Source: CF-162 sp040882565
GTDB lineage: Bacteria; Chloroflexota; Dehalococcoidia; SM23-28-2; RBG-16-64-32
Assembly: GCA_040882565.1 (NCBI GenBank)
Contig: JBBEAZ010000024.1
Location: 1 to 64,000 of the forward strand
Direction of reading: 5' to 3'
Length of the DNA stretch: 64,000 nt
Part shown: in pieces, positions 25,254 through 34,181 of the stretch
Layout of the letters: each line of letters starts with the position of its first letter
Position numbering within the stretch: the stretch's first letter is position 1
The notes under the pieces: generated by a model
Database searches by the model: none
Told to the model about the DNA's origin: nothing
What the model saw: the letters and a program-made list of their open reading frames with translations, nothing else
Made by a program: the position numbers and the translations under genes

Positions 25254-26486
25254 TTGCGATCCCTGGTTTGGCCCTGGCTCCTCGCCGTAGTAGGAGCCTT
25301 CGCGCTGGTCTCCGCGTGCGGCGGCGAAGATGAACCCTCTTCATCGTCGTCGGCCACCGCGACGCGGGGGCCCACAGCACAGCTTGGCGACATCGGTCCC
25401 GGCATTACGGACACTGAAATCCGCCTCGGAATAGCCAACGACGTAAGCGCCACCAGCGAAACGCCACACGCGGCGGTGGGCCTGGCCATCAGCGCCTACT
25501 TCGCGATGGTGAATCAGGAGGGCGGTGGCGTCTGCGGCCGCGAACTCGTGCTGGTTCTCGAGGACGACACTTCGAGCGAACGGGACCAGATCGCCGCGTT
25601 CATCGGCAACGTGCGCCCGGACGTCGCTCAACAGGATCCACCAGACCTATTCGTCGACATCGACATGGACTACGTCACTGAGTCAGACACCGTGCCAACC
25701 ATAGTCTTCAGACCGAGCTACGAGGCGGACGGGCAGATCCTCGGCGGCTATATCAATGACAACCTGGCAGGCCAGACGGCCGCGACTCTATACCAGGACG
25801 ACGACTTCGGTAGGTCCGGCCGCGACGCATTTACAGGGGAGTTTGCAGGCGACATTGTGGCCGAGGAGTCATACGAATCGACCGCAACAGACATCAACTC
25901 GCAACTCGCAACCCTGCGCAACGCCGCACCCGACATCTTGTACCTGTACTCCACGCCGGTGTTCACTGCGCTAGCCTTTGCGTACATGACCCAGAACGAT
26001 TGGCATCCGCTAGTCGTGATGAGCTACGTCAATTCCGCTGCAACGCTGGCATCCTCGATCGGCGGCGGAACTGAAGTGGCGCAGATAACGGCTGGCTTCG
26101 CCGCGATCGCCGGATCCATCTCCAACAACTACATTCTCGACCCGGTAGCCGACGCGGATGATCCGGCGCTCGTCGAGCATATCCGGATCATGGAGACATA
26201 CAACGGACCGCCTGTCAGCAAGCCGAGCGTCAACGCCCAGGCGATCGCCGAGACGGTTGTGCAGACCCTCGACATCGCCTGCGAGAACGACGACCTCAGC
26301 CGCTCCGGTATGGTTGCGGCGGCGGCGTCCCTTAACGGCTTCCACCCATCGGTACTTCGGGAGGATATTGAGCTGATGATCAGCGAGACTGATCACTCGG
26401 CGATCCAGTCGCTGATACCGGTTCAAATTCGGGCGGACGGCACGCTCGCCCCGCTCGTCACCGAACCGATCGAGGCCGGCGGCTAG
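25254..26486 (+). CDS. Branched-chain-amino-acid-type ABC substrate-binding lipoprotein, shortened copy
   Basis: The 410-residue protein starts at TTG 25254 with a lipoprotein signal ending in LVSAC (Cys22). It is a tandem paralogue of the next gene over its whole length (GPGITDTEIRLGIANDVS, VCGRELVLVLEDD, LLSYVN-like and GFHPSVL segments). Compared with that copy it lacks about 28 residues after EDD, the part that in type I periplasmic binding proteins forms the first ligand-contacting loop (IGALSTQSHQQVAPWL in the neighbour). It may bind a different ligand or none. No livHMGF transport genes are adjacent. Confidence 0.8.
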   Translation: MRSLVWPWLLAVVGAFALVSACGGEDEPSSSSSATATRGPTAQLGDIGPGITDTEIRLGIANDVSATSETPHAAVGLAISAYFAMVNQEGGGVCGRELVLVLEDDTSSERDQIAAFIGNVRPDVAQQDPPDLFVDIDMDYVTESDTVPTIVFRPSYEADGQILGGYINDNLAGQTAATLYQDDDFGRSGRDAFTGEFAGDIVAEESYESTATDINSQLATLRNAAPDILYLYSTPVFTALAFAYMTQNDWHPLVVMSYVNSAATLASSIGGGTEVAQITAGFAAIAGSISNNYILDPVADADDPALVEHIRIMETYNGPPVSKPSVNAQAIAETVVQTLDIACENDDLSRSGMVAAAASLNGFHPSVLREDIELMISETDHSAIQSLIPVQIRADGTLAPLVTEPIEAGG

Positions 26487-26529
26487 TGATCATCGATTCT
26501 GCGTCTCATGCGCGGCTTATATAGGAAAC

Positions 26530-26559
26530 TTGAATCGCTCGCGCGGTGTCCCATAGGAT
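26530..26559 (+). promoter_or_regulatory. Promoter of the second BCAA-type binding lipoprotein
   Basis: TTGAAT (26530-26535), an 18-nt spacer and TAGGAT (26554-26559), about 20 nt before TTG 26579. Confidence 0.4.
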
Positions 26560-26578
26560 TGGTTGCGGATTTCCCCCT

Positions 26579-27898
26579 TTGCGTCCTAGCGTTTGGCTGT
26601 GGCTCCCCGCCATAGCGGGAGCCTTCACGCTGCTGGCCGCCGCCTGCGGTGGCGACGATGGTGGCTCGTCGTCCTCGGGCTCCCCGACCACCACGGTTCG
26701 GGCCACGGCACCCACGGGTGACGTTGGTCCCGGCGTCAGTGGCACAGAAATCCGCCTCGGGATGACCAGCGATGTCGCCGGCCGGGGCGACACTCCCTAC
26801 GCGGCGGTGTCACTCGCCGCGCAAGCTTACTTCGCTTACCTGAACGAGGAGCAGGGCGGAGTCTGTGGCCGCAACATCACTCTGCTCGTGGAAGACGACG
26901 AGTACTCGCCAGCCCTGGCGCTCGAGAAGACACAGAAGCTCGTCACGGGTGATCAGGTACTGGGGATGATCGGCGCGCTCAGCACCCAATCGCACCAACA
27001 GGTTGCGCCCTGGTTGAACGACCCTAATGCCGACGGCGACAAAGCGGACGGAGTGCCGGACCTTTTCGTCTCCACCGGCTGGAGCACCTGGAGTGACCAG
27101 GCGACCTATCCCTGGACGACCGGCTTTATTCCTGACTACGCCTCGGACGGCCGCGCCCTGGCCACGTACATCACCGCTGAGTTGCCTGACAAAAAGGTCG
27201 GGCTCCTGTACCGAGAAGATGAGTTCGGCCAGGACTACCTGTCGGCATTGCAGGCCTCCTTCCCGGACGAGGGCAAACTCACCAGCCAGTCCTACGCCGC
27301 TGACGATACGGACGTCAGCCAGGAGATCGGCGCGATCGCCACCGGCGGCGCCGAGGTTGTCGTGTTGGCAGCAACACCCGAGGTGGCGGCGAGCGCGATA
27401 AAAGCTGCGCACGGCGGCGGGCTCTCACCACAGTTCCTCCTGAGCTACGTTAACCAGCCGAGCAACCTGGCGAGCGAACTGGGTGGCGGCAACGCGGCGG
27501 CGAACATCATTTCGGGTTTCGAGCAGCTGGACGGCGTGATCGTCTCCTCGTACCTGATGAGCGCTGTGGAGGACGAAAACGATGAGGCGATCATCGAGCA
27601 CCTCCGGATCATGGAGAGCTACGCCGGGCCAATGGTCAGCAGCCTCAGCATCTACGGCCAGGCGCTCGCCGAGACCGTCGCCGAAACGCTGTCCCGCGCC
27701 TGTCCTGACTTGACCCGCGCCAACCTCCTGAAGGCCGCGGAGGCGCTGAGCGGGTTCCATCCATCAGTCCTCTTGCCGAGAATCGACGTCGAACTCGGCG
27801 CCTCAGACCACGAGGCAATCCAGACGATGCAGCTGGCGCGGATCAACGGCGACGGGACGCTGGACAAGCTCGGCGATCCGATCGACGTCGGCCCGTAA
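26579..27898 (+). CDS. Branched-chain-amino-acid-type ABC substrate-binding lipoprotein, full-length copy
   Basis: The 439-residue protein has a lipobox (LLAAAC) and a type I periplasmic binding fold (Leu/Ile/Val-binding family). The start is taken as TTG 26579 because its first codons match those of the paralogous gene upstream (LRPSVWLWLPA against LRSLVWPWLLA); GTG 26546 is an in-frame alternative. The ligand loop IGALSTQSHQQVAP is present here. The function of two isolated binding proteins without permeases may be sensing or feeding a transporter encoded elsewhere. Confidence 0.85.
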   Translation: MRPSVWLWLPAIAGAFTLLAAACGGDDGGSSSSGSPTTTVRATAPTGDVGPGVSGTEIRLGMTSDVAGRGDTPYAAVSLAAQAYFAYLNEEQGGVCGRNITLLVEDDEYSPALALEKTQKLVTGDQVLGMIGALSTQSHQQVAPWLNDPNADGDKADGVPDLFVSTGWSTWSDQATYPWTTGFIPDYASDGRALATYITAELPDKKVGLLYREDEFGQDYLSALQASFPDEGKLTSQSYAADDTDVSQEIGAIATGGAEVVVLAATPEVAASAIKAAHGGGLSPQFLLSYVNQPSNLASELGGGNAAANIISGFEQLDGVIVSSYLMSAVEDENDEAIIEHLRIMESYAGPMVSSLSIYGQALAETVAETLSRACPDLTRANLLKAAEALSGFHPSVLLPRIDVELGASDHEAIQTMQLARINGDGTLDKLGDPIDVGP

Positions 27899-27954
27899 TT
27901 AGTGCGAGCTATAATGCTGACACTTAGGTCAGAGCCCCGACGAGGGAGGTCCAA

Positions 27955-28275
27955 ATGACCCAGGACAACGGCATCGATCCCATCGTCGACGCGCACGCGA
28001 AGGCGATCCTGACGATGGACATCGCGAAGATCATGGACGACCTGATGCCCGAGCCGATGACGAAGCTCCAGACGCAGGCAGGCGGTGGCACCGCCCTTCA
28101 GATCAACGATTACGAAGTCCTCGGTCACACCCGCGAAGGCGACGATTATTGGTACGACGTCCGCTACATCGGCCCGGAGTCCTTCGTTGTCCACGCGCGC
28201 TGGTCGAAAATCGGCGCCGACTGGAAGATCGTGGACGCCGACATCACTTCGCGCGAGAGCGGCGAAGCCGTCTAA
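27955..28275 (+). CDS. Uncharacterised small protein, paralogue of the protein at 20680-21063
   Basis: The 106-residue protein starts at ATG 27955 after a strong ribosome site (GAGGGAGG). Its core (GDDYWYDVRYIGPESFVVHARW...ADWKIVDAD) matches the protein at 20680-21063. It looks like a small alpha/beta cone (NTF2-like) domain, which is inference only. TATAAT at 27910-27915 may be its -10, without a good -35. It stands alone between the lipoprotein gene and rpiB. Confidence 0.65.
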   Translation: MTQDNGIDPIVDAHAKAILTMDIAKIMDDLMPEPMTKLQTQAGGGTALQINDYEVLGHTREGDDYWYDVRYIGPESFVVHARWSKIGADWKIVDADITSRESGEAV

Positions 28276-28421
28276 GCACCAACACCCCAACCAACAAACC
28301 GAAACCCTAACGTTACGTCCATTCGGTTGCGCCGCCTCTCTATGCGGGGATAGCATGGATTACGAGGGATGCTGGACTCTCAACGGGCACTTTCCGCCCC
28401 ACAGCGCGAGAGAGGAGTGCT

Positions 28422-28892
28422 ATGCGCATCGTTGTCGGAGCCGACCACCGCGGGTATCAGTTGAAGAATACGATTGCTGATCACCTCCGCACTCTCGGCC
28501 ATGACGTGATCGATGCCGGCACCAACAGCGCCGAATCCGTCGACTACCCGGACATCGCGGAGGCCGTCGGCAATGCGATTCAGAACGGCGAGGCGGAGCG
28601 CGGCATCCTCGTCTGCGGAAGCGGCGTTGGCGCGTGCATCGCGGCCAACAAGCTCACCGGCATCCGTGCCGCGATCACCCACGACACTTACTCGGCCCAC
28701 CAGGGCGTCGAGCATGACGACATGAACGTCATCAGCCTCGGCTCTCACGTGATCGGCGTCGACTTGGCTTTGGAAGTCGTTGGCGCTTTCGTCAGCGCAC
28801 GGTTCGACCCCCAGGAACGCTACGTGCGGCGGCTCGACAAGGTGCTCGCGCTGGAGAGTGAAGCAGCGGCGAAGCAGAAGATTTCGGGATAG
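28422..28892 (+). CDS. rpiB: Ribose 5-phosphate isomerase B
   Basis: The 156-residue protein interconverts ribose 5-phosphate and ribulose 5-phosphate. It has the RpiB/LacAB motifs: GADHRGYQLK at the N-terminus, catalytic Cys in VCGSGVG, and HDDMNVISLG. ATG 28422 has GAGGAG upstream. It is the first gene of a pentose phosphate operon; tal begins 11 nt later. TTGCGC-N18-TAGCAT (28325-28354) is a possible operon promoter. Confidence 0.95.
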   Translation: MRIVVGADHRGYQLKNTIADHLRTLGHDVIDAGTNSAESVDYPDIAEAVGNAIQNGEAERGILVCGSGVGACIAANKLTGIRAAITHDTYSAHQGVEHDDMNVISLGSHVIGVDLALEVVGAFVSARFDPQERYVRRLDKVLALESEAAAKQKISG

Positions 28893-28903
28893 GAGCGCGC
28901 AAG

Positions 28904-30070
28904 ATGGCCAATCCACTACTCGAACTGAAGCGTCTCGGGCAAAGCGTCTGGTACGACAACCTCAACCGCGAGCTGATCAGGACCCGTGCCCTCCAGCGTA
29001 TGGTCGAAGAGGAAGGCGTTTCCGGCGGCACGTCGAATCCCTCGATTTTCGAGAAGGCTGTGGCCGCGGGCGACGCCTACGACGAGCACCTCCAGGAAAT
29101 CGTCCGAGATGGCGTTGCACTCGACGAGATCTACGACGCGCTCACCGTCACCGACGTCGCACTCTCAGCCGACATTTTCCGCGCTGTCTACGACGCGACA
29201 CCCAGCGCCGACGGATATGCGTCGCTGGAGGTCTCGCCCACGATTGCCAACGATACGGAGCGGACGATCAGCGAGGCCAAGCGCCTCTTCGCGGCGCTCA
29301 ACCGCCCGAACGCGATGATCAAGATCCCCGGCACGCCGGAGGGCCTGCCAGCGATCGAGCACTGCCTCGCTGAGGGCCTCAACATCAACATCACGCTCCT
29401 TTTCGGGGTGGAGAATTACGAGCAGGTCGCCCTCGCGTACATCAAAGCGCTCGAAACGCGCGCCGCAGCGGGGCAGCCGGTAGACCGCATCGGCTCCGTC
29501 GCCAGCTTCTTCGTCAGCCGCGTCGACTCGCTGATAGACGACCGCCTCAACGCGCTGATAGCCGCCGCGGAGAGCGACCTCGAACGCCGCCGGCTGGAGA
29601 CGCTGCAGGGCAAGGCCGGCGTTGCCAACGCTAAGATCGCCTACGCGAAGTACCAGGAGATCTTCTCGGGCCCGCGTTGGGAAGCGCTCGCCGTAGAAGG
29701 TGCGCGCGTTCAGCGCTGTCTCTGGGCCAGCACCAGCACCAAGAATCCCAACTACCGTGACGTCATCTACGTCGAGGAACTCATCGGCCCTGACACGATC
29801 AACACTATGCCGCAGAACACCCTCGATGCGTTCCGCGATCACGGCATCGTCGCCGAGACGATCACCAAGGGCGTCGACGAAGCGCGCGCTCATGTCCAGG
29901 AGCTAGCAAACATCGGCATCAACCTCCGCGAGGTCACCGACGAGCTCCAGGTGCAAGGCGTCAAGCTCTTCAGCGACTCGTTCGCGCAGGCTCGCGCAAC
30001 CGTGGAGGAGAAACGGGCGCGCATCCTCGCCGGAAAAAGGGAGATTGGCGCTACGGCTAGGGGAGACTGA
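28904..30070 (+). CDS. tal: Transaldolase
   Basis: The 388-residue protein transfers a dihydroxyacetone unit between sugar phosphates through a Schiff base on the lysine in MIKIPGT (residue about 145). SGGTSNPSIF, NINITLLFG and RVDSLID are further transaldolase motifs. The length fits the longer TalB-like/type 4 group. The tal-pgi order is the same as in bifunctional Tal-Pgi fusion proteins of other bacteria, but here the two are separate genes. Confidence 0.95.
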   Translation: MANPLLELKRLGQSVWYDNLNRELIRTRALQRMVEEEGVSGGTSNPSIFEKAVAAGDAYDEHLQEIVRDGVALDEIYDALTVTDVALSADIFRAVYDATPSADGYASLEVSPTIANDTERTISEAKRLFAALNRPNAMIKIPGTPEGLPAIEHCLAEGLNINITLLFGVENYEQVALAYIKALETRAAAGQPVDRIGSVASFFVSRVDSLIDDRLNALIAAAESDLERRRLETLQGKAGVANAKIAYAKYQEIFSGPRWEALAVEGARVQRCLWASTSTKNPNYRDVIYVEELIGPDTINTMPQNTLDAFRDHGIVAETITKGVDEARAHVQELANIGINLREVTDELQVQGVKLFSDSFAQARATVEEKRARILAGKREIGATARGD

Positions 30071-30074
30071 CCTG

Positions 30075-31748
30075 TTGGTCTCGCCCGGTACGCTGCGCAG
30101 CCAGCGCTTTTATGAACGCCTGCGGGCGCGCGACGCAGCCCTTTGGTCGGACGACCCTGAGGTCCAGATCGCGATCCGCGACCGTCTCGGCTGGGTCGAC
30201 ATCCACGAGACCATCGCTGCCCGTCTGCCTGAGCTGCGGCAGTTCGCAGGTTGGGTGGGCGAGATGGAGTTCCGCCACGCGGTCCTCCTCGGAATGGGCG
30301 GCAGCTCGCTCGCGCCGGAGGTCTTCCAGCGCACGTTCGGCGACGCCCCCGGCTATCCCGAGCTGATCGTCCTGGACACGACGGACCCGCTGTCAATCGT
30401 CCGCGTCGAGAACCGCATCGACATTCATTCCACGCTCTTCATCGTCTCCAGCAAGTCCGGCACGACGATCGAGACGGTCTCGCTCCAGCGCTACTTCGGC
30501 GAGCGGATGCTCGACGCCAGCGGCGACACCGGCACGCTCGATAGCTTCATCGCGATTACCGACCCGGAAACGCCGCTGCACATCCAGGCGCTTGCCGACT
30601 CCTACCACCGCGTTTTCTTGAACCCGCCCGATATCGGCGGGCGCTACTCAGCACTTTCGTTTTTCGGGCTCGTTCCTGCCGTCGCGATCGGCATCGACGT
30701 CGAGCGCTTGCTCAAAGCAGCATCAAACATCGACGGTGAGGAAGCAGTCGACTTCGGCGAACGGCTCGCCACCCTGGCCCTTGAGGGCCGCGACAAGGTG
30801 ACGTTCCTGCCGGGGGAGGGGCTGGAGAGCTTCGGCGCCTGGGCTGAACAGCTGATTGCGGAGAGTACGGGTAAGCAGGGCGGTGGCATCATCCCGATCG
30901 ACGGTGAGCCGCCCGCAGACACGCGCGCATACGGCGATGACCGCGTCTTCATCTCGCTCAAGGTCGATAGTCAGGACGACGACATGGCCGCTGCTCTCGA
31001 GGCGCTCAAGAACGAGGGTCATACAGTCGTGCGACTGCAAGTGCCCGACGCCTATGGTCTGGGCGGCGAGTTCCTGCGATGGGAGATCGCCACTGCCGCC
31101 GCGGGGGCGGTCCTCGGCATCAATCCATTTGACGAACCGAATGTCAAAGAGGCGAAGGACGCCACGGCGCAACTGTTGGAACAGTTCCAGATCAACGGCG
31201 CGCTCCCGGCGCTGCCCGCAACAATCGAAGAAGACGGCCTCGAGGTGTTCGCCGATGAAAACACGCTGGACACGCTCCGGGGCGCTCCCGAACGAACAAT
31301 CGGAGCCCTTGTCGCTGAGCACTTCCTGCGCGCCCCCGACCGCTCCTATCTCGCAATCATGGCTTATATACCGCGCACCGAGGAACACGAACGGCTGATA
31401 ACACGCCTGCGGATTTCGCTTCGCGACGCCACTCATCGCGCGACAACCCTCGGATATGGGCCGCGCTTCTTGCACTCCACCGGCCAGCTCCACAAGGGCG
31501 GCCCACCCATTGGCGTTTTTCTTCAGCTGGTGATGGAGGACGAGATCGATCTCGACATCCCCGGTTACGACGGGCTGACCTTCAGCACCCTCAAGCACGC
31601 TCAATCGCTCGGCGACTTGCGGGCACTCGTCAGTCACGGGCGCCGGATCGTGCGGGTTTCCCTCGGCAAGGACGCGACCGCCAACCTGCGCCTTCTCGTC
31701 GACTCTGTCGAGGCGGCGCTACGCGAGACCGCGGAACGGAGGGACTAG
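30075..31748 (+). CDS. pgi: Glucose-6-phosphate isomerase (of the type fused to transaldolase elsewhere)
   Basis: The protein has two SIS domains (GMGGSSLAPE; SSKSGTTIET) and a C-terminal catalytic segment (LHSTGQLHKGGPPIGVFLQ) characteristic of the isomerase half of Tal-Pgi fusions. The start is taken as TTG 30075, with GGGGAG 9 nt upstream, which lies 4 nt after the tal stop. TTG 30045 is also open but would overlap tal by 26 nt. The enzyme links glycolytic glucose 6-phosphate to fructose 6-phosphate. gnd begins 1 nt after its stop. Confidence 0.9.
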   Translation: MVSPGTLRSQRFYERLRARDAALWSDDPEVQIAIRDRLGWVDIHETIAARLPELRQFAGWVGEMEFRHAVLLGMGGSSLAPEVFQRTFGDAPGYPELIVLDTTDPLSIVRVENRIDIHSTLFIVSSKSGTTIETVSLQRYFGERMLDASGDTGTLDSFIAITDPETPLHIQALADSYHRVFLNPPDIGGRYSALSFFGLVPAVAIGIDVERLLKAASNIDGEEAVDFGERLATLALEGRDKVTFLPGEGLESFGAWAEQLIAESTGKQGGGIIPIDGEPPADTRAYGDDRVFISLKVDSQDDDMAAALEALKNEGHTVVRLQVPDAYGLGGEFLRWEIATAAAGAVLGINPFDEPNVKEAKDATAQLLEQFQINGALPALPATIEEDGLEVFADENTLDTLRGAPERTIGALVAEHFLRAPDRSYLAIMAYIPRTEEHERLITRLRISLRDATHRATTLGYGPRFLHSTGQLHKGGPPIGVFLQLVMEDEIDLDIPGYDGLTFSTLKHAQSLGDLRALVSHGRRIVRVSLGKDATANLRLLVDSVEAALRETAERRD

Positions 31749-31749
31749 C

Positions 31750-32646
31750 GTGCAAGTAGGCATGATCGGGCTGGGGCGAATGGGCGCGAACATGACGTTG
31801 CGACTCCTGCGCGGCGGACACCAGGTTGTCGCCTACGACCGCGATCCGGCGGTCGCCCTCGGTCTGAAGACCGAAGGCGCTGTTCCCGCCACAACCCTGG
31901 AAGAACTCGCGGCCGGCCTTGAGACACCGCGCCACGTCTGGATCATGGTGCCCTCCGGCGCCCCGGTCACACAGACGATCGAGTCCCTGCTGCCACTCCT
32001 CGACAAGGGCGACGCGATCATCGACGGCGGCAATTCCTACTACAAGGATTCGATCGCCCGCGCGCAAGCGCTAGAGCAGTCCGCTATCTATTTCATGGAT
32101 GCCGGCACGAGCGGTGGCATCTGGGGGCTCGCCAATGGCTACTGCCTGATGATCGGCGGCGAGCGACCGATCTTCGAGCGCGCGCGACCGATCTTCGAGA
32201 CACTCGCCCCGGCAAACGGCTACGAATACATGGGCCCGCCCGGCGCCGGCCACTATGTGAAGATGGTCCACAACGGCATCGAGTACGGCCTGCTCCAGGC
32301 CTACGCCGAGGGCTTCGAGCTGCTCGAAGCCTCGACCTACGATCTCGACCTGCCGCGCATCGCCAACCTCTGGCAGCAGGGCAGCGTCGTCCGCTCCTGG
32401 CTCCTGGAACTGGCCGAGCGCGCGCTCGCGAGCGACCCTGATCTCTCGGAAATTCGCGGCTACGTCGAGGACTCCGGCGAAGGCCGCTGGACGATCCTCG
32501 AAGCGATCGAGCGTGACGTTCCGGCGACAGTGCTGGCCTACTCGCTCTTCGCGCGTTTCCGGTCACGGCAGGATGAGTCGTTCGGGGCCAAGCTGATTGC
32601 CGCGCTCCGCCAGGAGTTCGGCGGCCACCAGGTGCGCAAAGAGTGA
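31750..32646 (+). CDS. gnd: 6-phosphogluconate dehydrogenase (decarboxylating), short GndA-like type
   Basis: The 298-residue protein oxidises 6-phosphogluconate to ribulose 5-phosphate. It has the nucleotide-binding GxGxMG (MIGLGRMG), the substrate-binding DAGTSGG and the catalytic KMVHNGIEYG. It is of the short form (about 300 residues), which in characterised cases often prefers NAD. GTG 31750 is the start. Its stop overlaps the zwf start (GTGA). Confidence 0.93.
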   Translation: MQVGMIGLGRMGANMTLRLLRGGHQVVAYDRDPAVALGLKTEGAVPATTLEELAAGLETPRHVWIMVPSGAPVTQTIESLLPLLDKGDAIIDGGNSYYKDSIARAQALEQSAIYFMDAGTSGGIWGLANGYCLMIGGERPIFERARPIFETLAPANGYEYMGPPGAGHYVKMVHNGIEYGLLQAYAEGFELLEASTYDLDLPRIANLWQQGSVVRSWLLELAERALASDPDLSEIRGYVEDSGEGRWTILEAIERDVPATVLAYSLFARFRSRQDESFGAKLIAALRQEFGGHQVRKE

Positions 32647-34181
32647 CAACGCAGGCCGCCACGTTCACGACGAGCGTGCCGCTGGAACGCGCGCCGGAGG
32701 CCTGCTGCCTTGTCATCTTCGGCGCATCCGGCGACCTCACACACCGCATGCTCCTGCCCGCGCTCTACAATCTCGCGCTGGACAGGCGGCTGCCGCCGCG
32801 TTTCGCCGTTGTTGGCTTTGCCCGTACAGAATCGAGCGACGAGCAGTTCCGCGAAGAGGCCCGCAAGTCTATCGAGGAATTCTCACGGCGGCCGCTCGAT
32901 CCTGCGATCTGGGACTCCTTCGCAGCCGGCCTGTTCTACGTTCACGGAGGCTACAACGACGCCACCAGCCATGACCGACTGACCGAGACCCTGCAGCGAG
33001 TCGAGCAGGAACGGGGGACGGCCGGCAATCATCTCTTCTACCTGGCGGTGCCGCCCACTGCTTTCGACGACATCATCCAGCAGCTCAGCCGCGGGCCCTA
33101 CGGCCGCTCCAGCGAGGGCGCAACGTGGTCACGTGTGATCGTCGAGAAACCGTTCGGCACCGACCTGACTTCCGCACGGGATCTCAACCGGATGATGCAC
33201 GCGGTCTTCCGCGAGGACGACATCTACCGCATCGACCATTACCTGGGCAAGGAGACAGTCCAAAACATCCTGGTCTTCCGCTTCGCCAATGGGATCATGG
33301 AGCCGATCTGGAACCGGCGCTACGTCGATCACATCCAGGTCACCGTGGCGGAGAGCATCGGCGTCGGCCGCCGCGGCAGCTACTACGACGAGACGGGCGC
33401 GCTGCGCGACATGGTGCAGAACCACATGATGCAACTGATCTCCCTCATAGCCATGGAGCCGCCGCTTGCCTTCAACGGCCGCTCCGTCCGCAACGAGAAG
33501 GTAAAGGTGCTCCACGCAATCCGTCTGATGGAAGAAAAGGACGTGCGAACCGCCACCGCCCGCGGACAGTACGGCCGCGGCTGGGTGGCGGGTGAGGAAG
33601 TGCCGGGCTACCGCGAGGAGGAAGAAGTCGCAGAACGCTCCACCACAGAGACATTTGTCGCGATGCGCCTCTTCGTCGACAGCTGGCGCTGGGCCGATGT
33701 GCCTTTTTACCTGCGCACCGGCAAGCGCCTCCCCAAGCGCAGCACGGAGATCGCAGTCACCTTCAAGCGCGCCCCACAGCTCCTCTTCAAAGAATTTATG
33801 GACGCACCGGAACTCGATCCCAACGTCCTCTCGATCCGCATCCAGCCTAACGAAGGGATCAGCCTCAAGTTCCTTACCAAGGTACCTGGATCGCCGCTGC
33901 GCCTGCGCCCCGCGAACATGGACTTCATGTACGGGGCGTCCTTCATCATGCAGGCGCCCTCCGCATATGAGACGCTACTGCTTGACGCTTTCCGCGGCGA
34001 CGCTACGCTTTTCACGCGGTCCGATGAAGTGGAAGCGGCGTGGACGGTCACTGAGAGCATCCTCGCCGGCTGGGCGTCGATTCCACCGCCGAAAGTCCCC
34101 AACTACGAGGCCGGCACCTGGGGTCCGCCCGAAGCAGACGAGCTGATCGAAAGAGATGGGCGCCAGTGGCGGAGGCTCTAG
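32643..34181 (+). CDS. zwf: Glucose-6-phosphate 1-dehydrogenase
   Basis: The 512-residue enzyme starts the oxidative pentose phosphate pathway and yields NADPH. The nucleotide-binding site FGASGDLTHR, EKPFGTDL and the active-site RIDHYLGKE are clear. GTG 32643 overlaps gnd by 4 nt, and its 3' end overlaps opcA by 16 nt. The tight overlaps argue for one coupled operon. Confidence 0.96.
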   Translation: MTTQAATFTTSVPLERAPEACCLVIFGASGDLTHRMLLPALYNLALDRRLPPRFAVVGFARTESSDEQFREEARKSIEEFSRRPLDPAIWDSFAAGLFYVHGGYNDATSHDRLTETLQRVEQERGTAGNHLFYLAVPPTAFDDIIQQLSRGPYGRSSEGATWSRVIVEKPFGTDLTSARDLNRMMHAVFREDDIYRIDHYLGKETVQNILVFRFANGIMEPIWNRRYVDHIQVTVAESIGVGRRGSYYDETGALRDMVQNHMMQLISLIAMEPPLAFNGRSVRNEKVKVLHAIRLMEEKDVRTATARGQYGRGWVAGEEVPGYREEEEVAERSTTETFVAMRLFVDSWRWADVPFYLRTGKRLPKRSTEIAVTFKRAPQLLFKEFMDAPELDPNVLSIRIQPNEGISLKFLTKVPGSPLRLRPANMDFMYGASFIMQAPSAYETLLLDAFRGDATLFTRSDEVEAAWTVTESILAGWASIPPPKVPNYEAGTWGPPEADELIERDGRQWRRL

